Assembly (NCBI GenBank): GCA_009684515.1
Contig: WKKS01000012.1
Coordinates: 1-64,000, forward strand
From: Geobacter sp.
GTDB taxonomy: Bacteria; Desulfobacterota; Desulfuromonadia; Geobacterales; Pseudopelobacteraceae
Direction of reading: 5' to 3'
DNA length: 64,000 bases
Shown: one piece after another, positions 1-9,481 of the stretch
Position numbering within the stretch: the stretch's first letter is position 1
How the letters are laid out: each line of letters begins with the position of its first letter
Notes under the pieces: generated by a model
Database searches by the model: none
What the model saw: only the letters and a program-made list of their open reading frames with translations
Told to the model about the DNA's origin: nothing
Made by a program: the position numbers and the translations under genes

Positions 1-62
1 TGTGATGGGGCTTTTACGTTTGATTGAAATAAATCAAAAAAACTCAAGGTGTAAAAATAACG

Positions 63-560
63 CTATTCCCTTACATAAGTGTCCTGATCTGATTCATGAA
101 CCATTCCCATAATGTGTGCGTATTCAGATTCTATTAACGCATAATGCCCTTCCGTCTCTTTTACCACTCTTTTGAAGACGGCTCTTACATTTGGATCTAC
201 CACCCCTTCTGCAAGCTGGGTATATTGACCAATGCAGTCTTTTTCCTCGATTAAAGCTAGTTCGAGCGCTTTTTGCTCCACCATGTCTTCACTAATCGCT
301 TTTTCGAGCTTCATATAAGTAGGGTTCTTTTTGTCTACTGGCGAATTCATATAAGTATTTAAATCTCCAAAATCTCCACCTTTGTAGTGGTCGAAAAAAG
401 CTTTTAGATGCCCAACTTCTTCGTTTGCCAGTAATTCAAAAACTTTCTTGGCCCTTTCATTCTTTGCGACAGAAGCCGCTCTGCGATAAAAATCCATACT
501 GTCTTTTTCTGCTTTGATTGCTAAGCTGATAGCATCATGCAACGTGTATTCCTTACCCAT
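63..560 (-). CDS. Rubrerythrin-type ferritin-like diiron protein
   Basis: A 165-residue, all-helical protein of the ferritin/rubrerythrin superfamily. Seen: paired E...E-x2-H patterns on long helices (Glu in LAIKAEKDS near residue 16, NEEVGH near 46-51, LIEEKD near 104, KETEGH near 134-139), the arrangement that holds a non-heme diiron centre. There is no C-terminal rubredoxin Cys4 domain, so this is an erythrin-only form. Family role: cytoplasmic peroxide or oxygen scavenging or iron handling in anaerobes; the exact substrate cannot be read from sequence. It has its own promoter (589-616) and is divergent from the PPDK regulator gene. The Shine-Dalgarno GGGGG lies just before the ATG. No downstream gene is visible within the window. 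Confidence 0.85.
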   Translation of the reverse strand: MGKEYTLHDAISLAIKAEKDSMDFYRRAASVAKNERAKKVFELLANEEVGHLKAFFDHYKGGDFGDLNTYMNSPVDKKNPTYMKLEKAISEDMVEQKALELALIEEKDCIGQYTQLAEGVVDPNVRAVFKRVVKETEGHYALIESEYAHIMGMVHESDQDTYVRE

Positions 561-583
561 ATATCCCCCTGAAATTTAATTTG

Positions 584-616
584 TATACAGTATAGACATG
601 ATTAAAGTTTGGTCAA
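584..616 (-). promoter_or_regulatory. Candidate sigma-70 promoter of the rubrerythrin-like gene with palindrome over -10
   Basis: On the minus strand TTGACC (611-616) and TATACT (589-594) are separated by 16 bp. The -10 box sits inside TATACAGTATA (584-594), a perfect odd palindrome that could be a repressor site. Read by eye. Confidence 0.5.
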
Positions 617-657
617 CAAATTTGTGTGGTTGTTGCATTAAAAAACACAAAAATCTC

Positions 658-686
658 TTGACAAATAATGTACTACAACGTACATT
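658..686 (+). promoter_or_regulatory. Candidate promoter of the PPDK regulator gene with inverted repeat
   Basis: TTGACA (658-663), 17-bp spacer, TACATT (681-686). An inverted repeat AATGTAC-N6-GTACATT (667-686) fills the spacer and covers the -10 box, the geometry of a repressor operator. The coding start is 57 bp downstream of the -10 box. Confidence 0.55.
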
Positions 687-742
687 TTCATTAGAATTAT
701 TGGTATGCAACTAATTAACGACGTGGGTGGGATGCCGGTGTC

Positions 743-1552
743 ATGAAGACCATATATGTCCTTTCAGATTCTACCGGTGAAACAGCGGAACGGGTAATAA
801 GAGCTGCACTTTCTCAGTTTTACGAAGAAGACGTTCGTGTTCAGAGGCTATTCCAGATACGCTCTCAGTCAGATGTGAGTCAGGCCATGTCTATTGTTGT
901 ACATCAACCAGGGTTGGTAGTTTACACGTTGGTTGATCCGCACTTGTCTGAGGCGGTAGAGCGAATTGCGGAAGAAAGTGGCATGATAACTGTCGATCTG
1001 CTCAGCCCTTTGATTTACAACCTATCGCGATATCTGGGCGCTCCATCCCGAGAGAAACCTGGTCTGCTTCACAGGATTGATACCGACTACTATCGGCGTG
1101 TAGAGGCGGTCAATTTTACAGTTAAACATGATGATGGTCAGGAAACACGATATTTGCATAAGGCGGATCTAATCCTGGTTGGGGTGTCAAGATCTTCAAA
1201 AACGCCATTATCAATGTATCTTGCACACAAAGGTTATAAAGTTGCGAATGTACCTCTGGTGTTTGGTATCGCGCCTCCAGAGGAGTTGTTTGAAGTTGAT
1301 CAGAACAAAATCGTTGGGTTATTGATAGATCCCAAAAGGCTTGTCGAGATTAGAACCTCACGTTTGATCAATATGCGTCAAAGTCCACGTGGGAGTTATA
1401 ATGATCATCAGCAGGTAGAAGAAGAACTAGCTGCTTGCAGGCAACTTTACAGAAAACACCCCGAGTGGTTTGTAATGAACATAACAAATAAATCAGTAGA
1501 GGAAGCAGCATCCGAGATTATGCGGCGTATGGATTTCAAGGGCAACCAGTGA
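743..1552 (+). CDS. ppsR: Pyruvate, phosphate dikinase regulatory protein (bifunctional kinase/pyrophosphorylase, DUF299)
   Basis: 269 residues, the normal length for the DUF299/PPSR family. It opens with the family signature around LSDSTGETAE and carries the P-loop GVSRSSKT at about 147-154. Family knowledge: these proteins phosphorylate (ADP-dependent) and dephosphorylate (Pi-dependent) a threonine next to the catalytic histidine of pyruvate phosphate dikinase or PEP synthase, switching flux between pyruvate and PEP. Which target is used here is not shown, because neither enzyme is in the window. The Shine-Dalgarno is weak. The next gene, a response regulator, starts 45 bp downstream on the same strand, suggesting co-transcription. 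Confidence 0.9.
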   Translation: MKTIYVLSDSTGETAERVIRAALSQFYEEDVRVQRLFQIRSQSDVSQAMSIVVHQPGLVVYTLVDPHLSEAVERIAEESGMITVDLLSPLIYNLSRYLGAPSREKPGLLHRIDTDYYRRVEAVNFTVKHDDGQETRYLHKADLILVGVSRSSKTPLSMYLAHKGYKVANVPLVFGIAPPEELFEVDQNKIVGLLIDPKRLVEIRTSRLINMRQSPRGSYNDHQQVEEELAACRQLYRKHPEWFVMNITNKSVEEAASEIMRRMDFKGNQ

Positions 1553-1597
1553 GCCCTATACATAGTGTAGGAACTAAACATAAAAAGGAGTTTAGGC

Positions 1598-2269
1598 ATG
1601 AAAATTCTAATTGTTGAAGACGAGAAAAAAGTTGCAAGTTTTATCAAGCGCGGACTTGAAGATGATGGTTACCAAGTAACAGTTAGTCATGATGGTGCTG
1701 ATGGCCTGAAGAAGGCCGTAACTGGGGACTTTAACCTTATTATTCTTGATAACATGCTGCCCAAAAAAGACGGTGTCACAGTTGCGCGGGAGTTGCGCGA
1801 AGGTGGAAATCAAGTACCAGTTCTTATGCTCACTGCCAAGGATACTACTGAGGATATCGTGTCAGGCCTGGATGCCGGTTCGGATGACTATCTGACCAAG
1901 CCTTTTGCTTTTGCTGAACTTCAGGCAAGGGTTAGAGCTTTGATCAGGCGGGGAGAGCAGGATCGCGGAGCTGAAATCCGTTTTGCAGATTTGAGGATGG
2001 ATCCTGTAAACCACAAGGTCTGGAGAGGACAAACCGAGATAGTTCTGACTGCCAAGGAATATACTCTGCTGGCATTCATGGTGCGAAATGCCAACACAGT
2101 ACTTAGTCGTGCAAATATTGCCGATAATGTCTGGGAGTATCCGTTTGAAACATTTACAAATATTATCGACGTATATATCAATTACCTGCGTAAAAAAGTC
2201 GATGGCAAGTTTCCGACCAAACTCATACACACTGTACGCGGTCAGGGGTATATATTAAAAGAAGGTTAG
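1598..2269 (+). CDS. OmpR/PhoB-family response regulator (orphan)
   Basis: 223 residues. The N-terminal receiver domain (about 1-118) has the acidic pocket VEDE at 6-9, phospho-acceptor Asp51 in ILDNMLP and the conserved Lys in LTKPF. The C-terminal winged helix (about 130-222) is of OmpR type, ending in the typical VRGQGYIL. The start follows a clear AAGGAG. No histidine kinase gene is adjacent: upstream is the PPDK regulator and downstream the DegP-type protease, so the partner must be encoded elsewhere. A role in controlling the neighbouring protease is possible but only inferred from position. Confidence 0.93.
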   Translation: MKILIVEDEKKVASFIKRGLEDDGYQVTVSHDGADGLKKAVTGDFNLIILDNMLPKKDGVTVARELREGGNQVPVLMLTAKDTTEDIVSGLDAGSDDYLTKPFAFAELQARVRALIRRGEQDRGAEIRFADLRMDPVNHKVWRGQTEIVLTAKEYTLLAFMVRNANTVLSRANIADNVWEYPFETFTNIIDVYINYLRKKVDGKFPTKLIHTVRGQGYILKEG

Positions 2270-2321
2270 CAGGGGTTGATTTTTACGGCCTGATTTATTA
2301 TCCTACATGGCAGAAACGATC

Positions 2322-2356
2322 TGGGGCGGTATCGTGACTCTAACGATTCCGCCCCA
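2322..2356 (+). terminator. GC-rich hairpin between regulator and protease genes
   Basis: 13-nt arms with one mismatch (2322-2334 and 2344-2356, core GGGGCGG/CCGCCCC) around a 9-nt loop. No T-tract follows on the + strand, so it may be an attenuating or RNA-stabilising hairpin rather than a full terminator. Confidence 0.45.
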
Positions 2357-2394
2357 ATCTGTTCCATAACACAAATAAATCGGGAGGTCAGGTT

Positions 2395-3813
2395 ATGTTC
2401 AATCCAATCATTTCTTCAGCCAGGTTTTTGATTGTGGGGCTAGTCTGCATGTTGGTATTGCCGGCTATTTCTGTCGCGAAACCATTAGCGCCAGATTTTG
2501 TTGAGTTGGCCAAGAAACTTAATCCCACTGTAGTAAATATTCGTACTGCTAAAAATATTAAACCAAAGCAGCGTTCAAAGCGGATCCCACAGCAAAACCC
2601 ATTTGGAAATAATTTTCTTGATGACTTTTTTAATCGTTTCCTGGATGAAATGCCGCAACAGCGACCCCACCGCGAGCAAAGCCTGGGCACCGGTTTCATA
2701 ATTAGTGATGATGGTTACATTCTGACTAATAATCACGTTGTCAACGGTGCCGATGAGGTCATGGTTAAGCTCTCCGATGGTCGAGAGCTTAAGGGTGAAA
2801 TTAAAGGATTGGATGAGAAAGTCGATTTGGCCTTAATCAAAATCAGCGACAAGGGTAAGCTACCGTTTGCAGAACTGGGTGATAGCGATGCCCTTGAGGT
2901 GGGTGAGTGGGTGATGGCCATCGGCAACCCATTTGGTCTCTCACACACTGTAACAGCCGGAATTGTGAGTGCCAAAGGACGAGTAATCGGCAGCGGTCCG
3001 TATGACGACTATATTCAGACAGATGCTTCAATCAATCCAGGCAATTCAGGTGGGCCTCTCTTTAGTGTGCAGGGGAAAGTTGTTGGCATCAATACCGCCA
3101 TAATTGCGGGTGGTGGTGGGGGGATCGGATTTGCCATTCCTGTTAGTATTGCAAAGAATGTTGTCAGTCAGTTGCGTGAATCTGGTAAAGTGACCAGAGG
3201 ATATCTGGGAATCAGATTTCAGCCGTTGACAGCCGACCTTGCCAAGTCCTTCGGTCTTGAATCTGAAAAGGGTGTTCTCATCGCAAGCGTCGAAAAAGAT
3301 ACACCGGCGGAACGTGCAGGACTAAAAGCTGGTGATGTAATTCTCGAATATGATGGAAAAGTGATCAGTGAATTGAACGAACTCCCTCGCTTTGTTGCTG
3401 AAACCTCTATCAACAAAAAAGTAAAACTGACAATTATACGCAATGGTAAAAAACAGGATGTGCCGATAATCGTAGGCAAGCTGAAAGATGGAGGTAGTGA
3501 GTCCGACTCCGGTGAATTCAAGGATAGCGATAAAGTTGGTATCACTGTTCAGGAACTGAGCAAGGAAACGGCTGATCAATTTGGTTTAAAGGAGACCAAA
3601 GGCTTGATTGTGAGGGATGTGAAGCCCGGTTCCGCAGCAGAAGATTCCGGTGTCTCGCCCGGTTCAATCATTATTGAAGTCAATGGAGAACGCCCGGAAA
3701 CAGTTGCCGCGTACAATGCTGCCGTCGCAAAGTTGGCTAAGGGGGACATTGTTAGATTGCTGCTCCGGCGTCCCGATGGCAGTGTACATTACGTAGCCAT
3801 AAAGGTGGAGTAG
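2395..3813 (+). CDS. degP: DegP/HtrA-family periplasmic serine protease (Do-like)
   Basis: 472 residues. An N-terminal signal peptide (about 1-28, hydrophobic core then ISVAKP) directs export. The trypsin-like domain shows the triad His114 (TNNHVV), Asp144 (VDLALIK) and Ser218 (GNSGGPL). Two PDZ domains follow (roughly 270-360 and 380-470), each with a GSAA/TPAERAG-type carboxylate-binding region. Family role: ATP-independent protease/chaperone for misfolded envelope proteins. A strong GGGAGG precedes the ATG. It follows an orphan response regulator and precedes a membrane polyferredoxin. It could equally be called MucD or DegQ; the paralogue is not resolvable. Confidence 0.95.
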   Translation: MFNPIISSARFLIVGLVCMLVLPAISVAKPLAPDFVELAKKLNPTVVNIRTAKNIKPKQRSKRIPQQNPFGNNFLDDFFNRFLDEMPQQRPHREQSLGTGFIISDDGYILTNNHVVNGADEVMVKLSDGRELKGEIKGLDEKVDLALIKISDKGKLPFAELGDSDALEVGEWVMAIGNPFGLSHTVTAGIVSAKGRVIGSGPYDDYIQTDASINPGNSGGPLFSVQGKVVGINTAIIAGGGGGIGFAIPVSIAKNVVSQLRESGKVTRGYLGIRFQPLTADLAKSFGLESEKGVLIASVEKDTPAERAGLKAGDVILEYDGKVISELNELPRFVAETSINKKVKLTIIRNGKKQDVPIIVGKLKDGGSESDSGEFKDSDKVGITVQELSKETADQFGLKETKGLIVRDVKPGSAAEDSGVSPGSIIIEVNGERPETVAAYNAAVAKLAKGDIVRLLLRRPDGSVHYVAIKVE

Positions 3814-3857
3814 TACTTGCCACCAGTATCAAGTCTGAAGCCTCTCTGGAGAAAAGC

Positions 3858-4832
3858 ATGTCCGCTCGATACATGCAACCATTAAGAATTGCTACACAAT
3901 TCTGTTTATTGTTTTTCATAATTTGGCTAGGTCTGCGTTTTTACCAGTTTGTCACATATATCCGCGTTGGCGCCGACCACACATTCATTCCACGTCCGGA
4001 TGGAGTAGATGGTTTTCTGCCGATATCCGGGCTTCTTGGAACCGCCTCCCTGTTCAGGGGTGGCGGCGTCAATTTGGTTCACCCGGCAGCAGTAGTGATG
4101 TTTCTGACAGTTCTTGGCGTTGCATTTCTGTTACGCCGTTCCTTCTGTTCCTGGATTTGCCCGGTTGCAACACTGTCTGAGTCTGCCTGGAAATGCGGTT
4201 ACAAAATCTTCAAACGCAACTTGCGACTCCCAGTCTGGCTGGATATCTCGCTTCGATTTACAAAGTATCTTTTGATGGCTTTCTTTGTCTACTCGATCGC
4301 TATTGCAATGTCGCCGGATGCCATGACTGCATTCATTAGCTCCGATTATCACAAAACAGCTGACATCAGAATGCTGGATTTTTTTCTGCAGATATCTCCG
4401 CTGGCGCTGGGAGTGCTACTATTTTTGCTGGCTGCGTCGATTGTACTTCGTAATCCCTTCTGTAGATATCTCTGCCCTTATGGAGCATTGTTGGGGTTGA
4501 TTGCCATGCTTTCACCGTTGCGTGTGACCAGAAACATCGACCGATGCGTTGCATGCGGAGTGTGCAGCCAGGTTTGTCCAACATACATAGATGTTATGCA
4601 TAAAAAGAGTGTGGCGTCTCCTGAGTGTATCGGTTGTTGGCGTTGTATAAGCCACTGCCGATTTAACGATGCGCTGTCCATGCGTGCCGTTGTTAAGTTT
4701 AATGTTCCAGGCATCCTGTTTGCCATCTTGCTGCTTCTTCTTTTCTTGGGAGGTCCGGAAATAGGCAAGTGGGGTGGATACTGGCATACAGCAATATCAT
4801 TGGAAGAATACACACGCCTGTTAGGCAAGTAA
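3858..4832 (+). CDS. Membrane-bound polyferredoxin, NapH/CcoG-like 4Fe-4S protein
   Basis: 324 residues with about five hydrophobic segments (near 10-28, 70-90, 130-150, 175-198 and 283-300). Two membrane-proximal CxxxCP clusters (CSWICP and CRYLCP) are followed by two ferredoxin-type motifs (CVACGVCSQVCP and CIGCWRCISHCR) in the soluble part. This layout is that of NapH, RdxA/CcoG and related 12_5 ferredoxin proteins, which pass electrons from the membrane to periplasmic or cytoplasmic partners. No nap, nos or cco genes are nearby, so the acceptor is unknown. A GGAG lies 6 bp before the ATG. It sits 44 bp after the degP gene, so they are probably co-transcribed. Confidence 0.85.
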   Translation: MSARYMQPLRIATQFCLLFFIIWLGLRFYQFVTYIRVGADHTFIPRPDGVDGFLPISGLLGTASLFRGGGVNLVHPAAVVMFLTVLGVAFLLRRSFCSWICPVATLSESAWKCGYKIFKRNLRLPVWLDISLRFTKYLLMAFFVYSIAIAMSPDAMTAFISSDYHKTADIRMLDFFLQISPLALGVLLFLLAASIVLRNPFCRYLCPYGALLGLIAMLSPLRVTRNIDRCVACGVCSQVCPTYIDVMHKKSVASPECIGCWRCISHCRFNDALSMRAVVKFNVPGILFAILLLLLFLGGPEIGKWGGYWHTAISLEEYTRLLGK

Positions 4833-4853
4833 CCGAAAGGAAGTACCATATTC

Positions 4854-6032
4854 ATGGGCGTTTATGCCAATACCGTAAGTGTTACGCAATTCTCGATAGC
4901 CGGGGATATTCCCAAGGACGATCAGTTTCAATGGTTTTCACAAAAACTTGCAGGACGTGGATTTCAGTCAATTGAAAACTCCTCCGATGAAAGTTCTGAA
5001 GGTTGGACTCATGTGGATCGTCCAGATGATGCCCATTTTGAAACTCCTTCAGATTTCTGGCGCGACAATTACGTCGTGTTTTCCCTGCGTAAAGATCAAC
5101 GAAAAATTCCGGCAGCTGTTCTGAAGTCTCATGCCGCTCGGGAAGAAGGTGCTTTTCTAGCTCAGCACCCTAACCTAAGACGTACTCCCAAGAATAAAAG
5201 AGAAGAGATCAAAGAACTGGTTCAGATGCGACTCTTAACCAAATGTCTGCCGGTCCCTTCAAGTGTAGACGTGGTTTGGGATCAGAAGAGCAATATTCTG
5301 AATCTATACAGCCTCGGCACCAAAGTGATTGAGCGTTTTGAGGATGTTTTCCGTAAATCATTCGAAGGTTTCAGCCCTTTGATTGTACACCCTTTTGCCA
5401 GAGCCAGAATGATGCTGGAAGGAGCAATGCTTGATAAGCTTGAGGCCGCCAATCAGGCTGGTTCTGACGCTGTGCTGGCCATGATCCGTGACAACCAGTG
5501 GTTGGGATGGGATTTCATGTTGTGGTTATTGCAGCGCGGCGTGAACGGTGAAGGGGAATTTAAGGTTTGCCGCCCAGGACATTTTACCGCAGGAGAGAGC
5601 TTTTCTGCCTGGATTGATGATCGTATACAACTTCAGGGGGGAGGAGAAGAGGGCGGTATTCAGAAGGTCACGGTTTCAGGGTCCCAGGACAGCTATCTGG
5701 AGGCGATCTCGGCTCTCAAGGGTGGCAAACGGATCACTAGTGCAACTATCTATATGGAAAAAGACGAGAATCCGTGGAAATTAACACTGAAGGGTGATAC
5801 CTTTGGACTTGCGTCATTTAAATGTCCGCAAGTACGCATCGAACGCGATGCTACTGTTGAGGAAATGAGCGAGCGCGAATCAGTTTTTTATGAGCGCATG
5901 TACTTGATGGAGCAGGGAATACAGCTGTTTGACAGCTTGTTTAAAGAGTTCTTAAATGAGCGCTTGAGCGATGCCTGGAACGTAAGATTACAGACCATAC
6001 AATTATGGTTAGATGGGAAAGAGACAGAATGA
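4854..6032 (+). CDS. rdgC: RdgC-like recombination-associated protein
   Basis: 392 residues, longer than the roughly 300-residue gamma-proteobacterial RdgC. I recognise the family from order and spacing in the N-terminal half: a GW-x-HVD segment (about 52-58), a [18 protein letters not shown] strand-helix (about 75-92), a charged stretch with [10 protein letters not shown], then a predicted strand with DVVWDQKSN. Family knowledge: RdgC binds double-stranded DNA as a ring dimer and modulates RecA loading. The C-terminal half diverges and carries about 90 extra residues. The stop overlaps the obgE start (ATGA, 6029-6032), implying translational coupling. Family assignment is by eye. Confidence 0.65.
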   Translation: MGVYANTVSVTQFSIAGDIPKDDQFQWFSQKLAGRGFQSIENSSDESSEGWTHVDRPDDAHFETPSDFWRDNYVVFSLRKDQRKIPAAVLKSHAAREEGAFLAQHPNLRRTPKNKREEIKELVQMRLLTKCLPVPSSVDVVWDQKSNILNLYSLGTKVIERFEDVFRKSFEGFSPLIVHPFARARMMLEGAMLDKLEAANQAGSDAVLAMIRDNQWLGWDFMLWLLQRGVNGEGEFKVCRPGHFTAGESFSAWIDDRIQLQGGGEEGGIQKVTVSGSQDSYLEAISALKGGKRITSATIYMEKDENPWKLTLKGDTFGLASFKCPQVRIERDATVEEMSERESVFYERMYLMEQGIQLFDSLFKEFLNERLSDAWNVRLQTIQLWLDGKETE

Positions 6033-7045
6033 GATTTATCGATGAAGTAACCCTATTTGCCGCATCAGGTCATGGCGGAGCAGGGTGTGTAGCCTTCAGA
6101 CACGAAAAGTTTATTGAGTTTGGAGGGCCCAGTGGTGGTGACGGAGGTAAAGGTGGTGATGTTATCTTTGTCGCTTCATCCGGACTGTCCACCTTGCTGG
6201 AGTTACGTCACAGACCGCACCGCAAGGCTGAGAACGGGCGCAACGGCATGGGCAAAAACAGGCATGGAGCTGCGGGAGCAGATCTGGTGATCAAGGTTCC
6301 GGTCGGCACAGTCATAAAAGATGCCGAAACAGGCGATGTTTTGGCCGACCTGACCCAAAACGAACAGCGTGTGACCCTGCTCAAGGGTGGACGTGGAGGT
6401 CAGGGGAATGCGCGTTTTGCATCAGCCACCAACAAGGCCCCCAAATTCGCCCAACCAGGCGGAGATTTGGAAGAGTGCAAGATCCGGCTGGAACTGAAGT
6501 TAATGGCCGACGTGGGACTTCTGGGCTTACCGAATGCAGGCAAATCCTCCTTAATCAGCAAAGTATCGGCCGCCCGCCCGAAGATTGCCGATTATCCCTT
6601 CACCACGATAGCCCCATCTCTGGGGGTTGTCCCTTATAAGAACTACCGCTCATTTGTGATGGCTGATATTCCTGGTATCATCGAGGGTGCTCATGAAGGA
6701 GCTGGATTGGGGCATCGTTTTCTCAAACATCTGGAGCGTTCAGGGATTCTGCTGCATCTCGTTGATATATCCTGGATGCCGGAGCGCAATCCGATTGCGG
6801 AATATGAATCGATAAGCCGCGAACTGGCACTTTTCAGTCCCGAGTTGGCTGACAAAGAGCAGGTCGTTGTCATAACAAAAATCGACCTTCCGCAAACACA
6901 GCAGGAATTCCCTGGAATTAAGGCCTGGTTTGAACAGCAGGGGATTATGGTTTTTCCCGTATCGTCTGCAACCGGAGAAGGCATAGAAGCACTTCTGGAC
7001 GAAATTGCCCGACGTCTGTGGGGCAAGGCTGAAGAGGTTTGGTAA
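6029..7045 (+). CDS. obgE: GTPase ObgE/CgtA
   Basis: 338 residues. The glycine-rich Obg fold (about 1-158, many GG turns such as GGDGGKGGD) is followed by the GTPase domain: G1 [10 protein letters not shown]2 threonines in YPFTT, G3 DIPG and G4 TKID. Role: ribosome-associated GTPase for 50S assembly and stress or growth signalling. A longer frame runs upstream, but the start was placed at the ATG overlapping the rdgC-like stop, which gives the canonical MRFIDEV opening. The stop overlaps proB (TAATG at 7043-7047). The C-terminal Obg extension is absent, as in short ObgE forms. Confidence 0.97.
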   Translation: MRFIDEVTLFAASGHGGAGCVAFRHEKFIEFGGPSGGDGGKGGDVIFVASSGLSTLLELRHRPHRKAENGRNGMGKNRHGAAGADLVIKVPVGTVIKDAETGDVLADLTQNEQRVTLLKGGRGGQGNARFASATNKAPKFAQPGGDLEECKIRLELKLMADVGLLGLPNAGKSSLISKVSAARPKIADYPFTTIAPSLGVVPYKNYRSFVMADIPGIIEGAHEGAGLGHRFLKHLERSGILLHLVDISWMPERNPIAEYESISRELALFSPELADKEQVVVITKIDLPQTQQEFPGIKAWFEQQGIMVFPVSSATGEGIEALLDEIARRLWGKAEEVW

Positions 7046-8172
7046 TGCGCAAAGATGTTCTGAAATCTGTCAAGCGTGTAGTCATAAAGATCGGCAGTCG
7101 GGTATTGACTGATTCAGACGCTACCCTTGACATGGGTGTAATCGGCAGAATATCCACCGATATTGCCGGTTTGCGCAAACAGGGTATTCAGGTGGTTGTG
7201 GTATCTTCTGGTGCCATAGCTGCCGGTAGAAGCGAACTCGGCCTGATTGAAAAGCCCCGGACAATTCCTCACAAACAAGCCGCTGCTGCGGTCGGCCAAA
7301 GCCGACTGATGAGGGCTTACGAAGAAGCACTGGCTCCGCATAATCTGAAGGTAGCTCAGTTGTTGCTGACGCATGAAGATCTTGGGAGCCGCCAGCGTTT
7401 TTTAAATGCTAGAGCCACGATCGATGCTTTGCTCAGTTTCGGCATTATTCCGGTCATTAACGAGAATGACACTGTTGTTGTCGACGAGATAAAGTTTGGT
7501 GACAATGACAATCTGTCGGCATTAGTAACAAATGTGGCGGAAGCACATCTGTTGTTAATCTTGACGGATATAGAGGGGTTCTATGATGCCGACCCAAACA
7601 GTAACCCAGAGGCCCGCCTGATCCCGCTGGTCAGAAGTGTTACCCGCGAAGTTGAAAGGGCGGCTGGCGACTCCGGATCCAGTGTCGGAACCGGCGGTAT
7701 GGCGACCAAGGTTGCTGCCGCCAAAAAAGCTGCCAAGAACGGAGTCCCCACAATTATGCTATCCGGCAAGCGCGAGGGGATCGTTCTTGCCGCCATGCGC
7801 GGGGAAGAGGTCGGTACATTGTTCCTGCCTGCTGGCAGCGGTGAAGGACTTAACCGCAGAAAACACTGGATAGCTTACTCCTTGAAACCTTCGGGCAAAG
7901 TAATAGTTGATGATGGGGCAAGAAATGTACTCCTGAAAAAAGGAAAAAGTCTGTTGCCATCAGGCGTAACCGGTGTGGAAGGGCGCTTCGAAAGAGGTGC
8001 TTGCGTGCGACTCTGCGGGCAGGACGGAATCGAGTTTGCCCGAGGATTATCAGATTACTCAAGTAGTGAAATAACCATGCTGGCTGGATGTAATAGCTCT
8101 GAAATTGAATCTATTTTGGGGTTCTACTACGGAGATGTGATTGTGCACAGGGACAATTTTGTGATGATGTGA
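7045..8172 (+). CDS. proB: Glutamate 5-kinase
   Basis: 375 residues: amino-acid kinase domain (about 1-255) followed by a PUA domain (about 278-362). Signatures include VVIKIGSRV at the N-terminus, [10 protein letters not shown], and the INENDTV and FGDNDNLSA segments that bind glutamate. It catalyses ATP-dependent phosphorylation of glutamate, the first proline biosynthesis step. The ATG at 7045 overlaps the obgE stop; a TTG two codons upstream is less likely. It ends the + strand operon and is convergent with the next gene, with only 18 bp between stops and no visible terminator. proA is not in the window. Confidence 0.96.
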   Translation: MRKDVLKSVKRVVIKIGSRVLTDSDATLDMGVIGRISTDIAGLRKQGIQVVVVSSGAIAAGRSELGLIEKPRTIPHKQAAAAVGQSRLMRAYEEALAPHNLKVAQLLLTHEDLGSRQRFLNARATIDALLSFGIIPVINENDTVVVDEIKFGDNDNLSALVTNVAEAHLLLILTDIEGFYDADPNSNPEARLIPLVRSVTREVERAAGDSGSSVGTGGMATKVAAAKKAAKNGVPTIMLSGKREGIVLAAMRGEEVGTLFLPAGSGEGLNRRKHWIAYSLKPSGKVIVDDGARNVLLKKGKSLLPSGVTGVEGRFERGACVRLCGQDGIEFARGLSDYSSSEITMLAGCNSSEIESILGFYYGDVIVHRDNFVMM

Positions 8173-8190
8173 TTAAGCTTGTCGCAGGCA

Positions 8191-9477
8191 TTACGGTTTT
8201 AAACTGAGTTGCGCTGTAGATGCTACGATCGAAAAAATTTCTTTTAGCTGCAACTGGTTATTGATGACTTCAACATGACCAACAAGCTTTTTGCCGACCG
8301 CAATGTTGTCTCGTGTTTTTACATTCAGGCTGAACTCTTCCAGTTTGCCTGGAGCAACTGGTTCAGCCTTCAAAACGATGATCCCTTCGGCCTCCTGCTT
8401 GAATTGTAAGCCGGGGGCATTTAGAAAATCCAGTTGGTCCGGAAGCTTTAATCTGACTGTCAACATTTCTGCTGGTATCGAACCGATGTTAAGAATAGTC
8501 ACTCGATAATGCAGCTGTTTGTCTGAATTGGTCATCTTGGCCACCACCCGCAATAGGGGTGCTGAGGCGATCACAAGCGCGTTTTCCTGTTGGGAAACAT
8601 CTTCGTAAGTGGCCGATGAAACCTTGATAACCAGATTAGTACGGTTACCATCCACTTTATTTGGAGGCATCTTGAAGGTGAGGTTGCCCTTAAACGTTTC
8701 GCCGCCGGCCAGCTTAACACGATTAACAGCTGTATCAATCCTGTCTGCTGCTGTGATTGCGGAGGCATATTCATTCGGTCCCGCAGTTGCCAGCACAAAT
8801 TCTTCATTATTTTTACCGCGATTTGAAACCTCAAACGGTATTCTTCCTGTTTGACCCACTGTAACGATCTTTTTGTCATTAACAGTGATGACTATTTTGA
8901 TGCTTTCTTTGGCAGCCTTTAATGCGGCCGCTTTTTCTGCTGCTACACGCTCGGTCTCAATCTTCTCGCGCTCGACACGTTCACGCTCAGCTCTTTCACT
9001 CGCCAATCTTAATTGTTCACGCTTTACTGCCTCGGCTCTCTCCTGCGCCAAGCGTTCTTCACGAACCTTAAGTGCTGCAGTCTGAAGCAGTTTGTTGGAA
9101 GGGAGCCGTTCGCCATTTCTGTACCGTTTAAGCAACAACTGCAAATCTTCTTCGATGGTAGTTATGAGTCCGCTTTCAGGGAATTCATCATAAAAAGAAG
9201 CCGCTGTTTTAGCAGCCCGTTCATTATTGCCGGACTTAAAACTTGATCTGGCTATCAGGAGCAGTGTCACATCACGAAGTGGAGAGTCCGGAAAAATCTG
9301 GTTAAGCTGGTCAGCTTTTTCTATGGCGGTCAGGTAGTCTTTATTCTGGTACGCGGAGAATGCATCAACAAAAACAGCCGCATCGTCAATCTCGGCGGCA
9401 AAAACAAAACCGGTTCCTAGCAGCATGACAAGCAGGCTGATAAGAACCGGTATGATGTTTCTGGTCAAATATCTCAA
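8191..9477 (-). CDS. Secreted protein with TPR-like region, charged coiled coil and Ig-like tandem domains; function unknown
   Basis: 428 residues. A signal peptide is clear (about 1-27, cleavage after VFA). Residues about 30-130 look TPR-like (AYQNKDYLTAIEKADQL, then a second repeat with FKSGNNERAAKTAA). Residues about 145-195 are an uninterrupted, Arg/Glu/Ala-rich coiled coil. The rest (about 200-420) is beta-rich with conserved-looking VSNRG and ILNIG turns, resembling tandem CARDB/DUF11-type Ig domains. The start lies 4 bp after the rpoD stop, so it is probably translationally coupled to the housekeeping sigma factor, an unusual place for an envelope protein. Function not recognised. Confidence 0.75.
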   Translation of the reverse strand: MRYLTRNIIPVLISLLVMLLGTGFVFAAEIDDAAVFVDAFSAYQNKDYLTAIEKADQLNQIFPDSPLRDVTLLLIARSSFKSGNNERAAKTAASFYDEFPESGLITTIEEDLQLLLKRYRNGERLPSNKLLQTAALKVREERLAQERAEAVKREQLRLASERAERERVEREKIETERVAAEKAAALKAAKESIKIVITVNDKKIVTVGQTGRIPFEVSNRGKNNEEFVLATAGPNEYASAITAADRIDTAVNRVKLAGGETFKGNLTFKMPPNKVDGNRTNLVIKVSSATYEDVSQQENALVIASAPLLRVVAKMTNSDKQLHYRVTILNIGSIPAEMLTVRLKLPDQLDFLNAPGLQFKQEAEGIIVLKAEPVAPGKLEEFSLNVKTRDNIAVGKKLVGHVEVINNQLQLKEIFSIVASTAQLSLKP

Positions 9478-9481
9478 GTAT

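Noticed and set aside
1607-2230. Antisense open frames inside the OmpR-type regulator gene
   Set aside because: They lie on the opposite strand of a gene with a full receiver plus winged helix.
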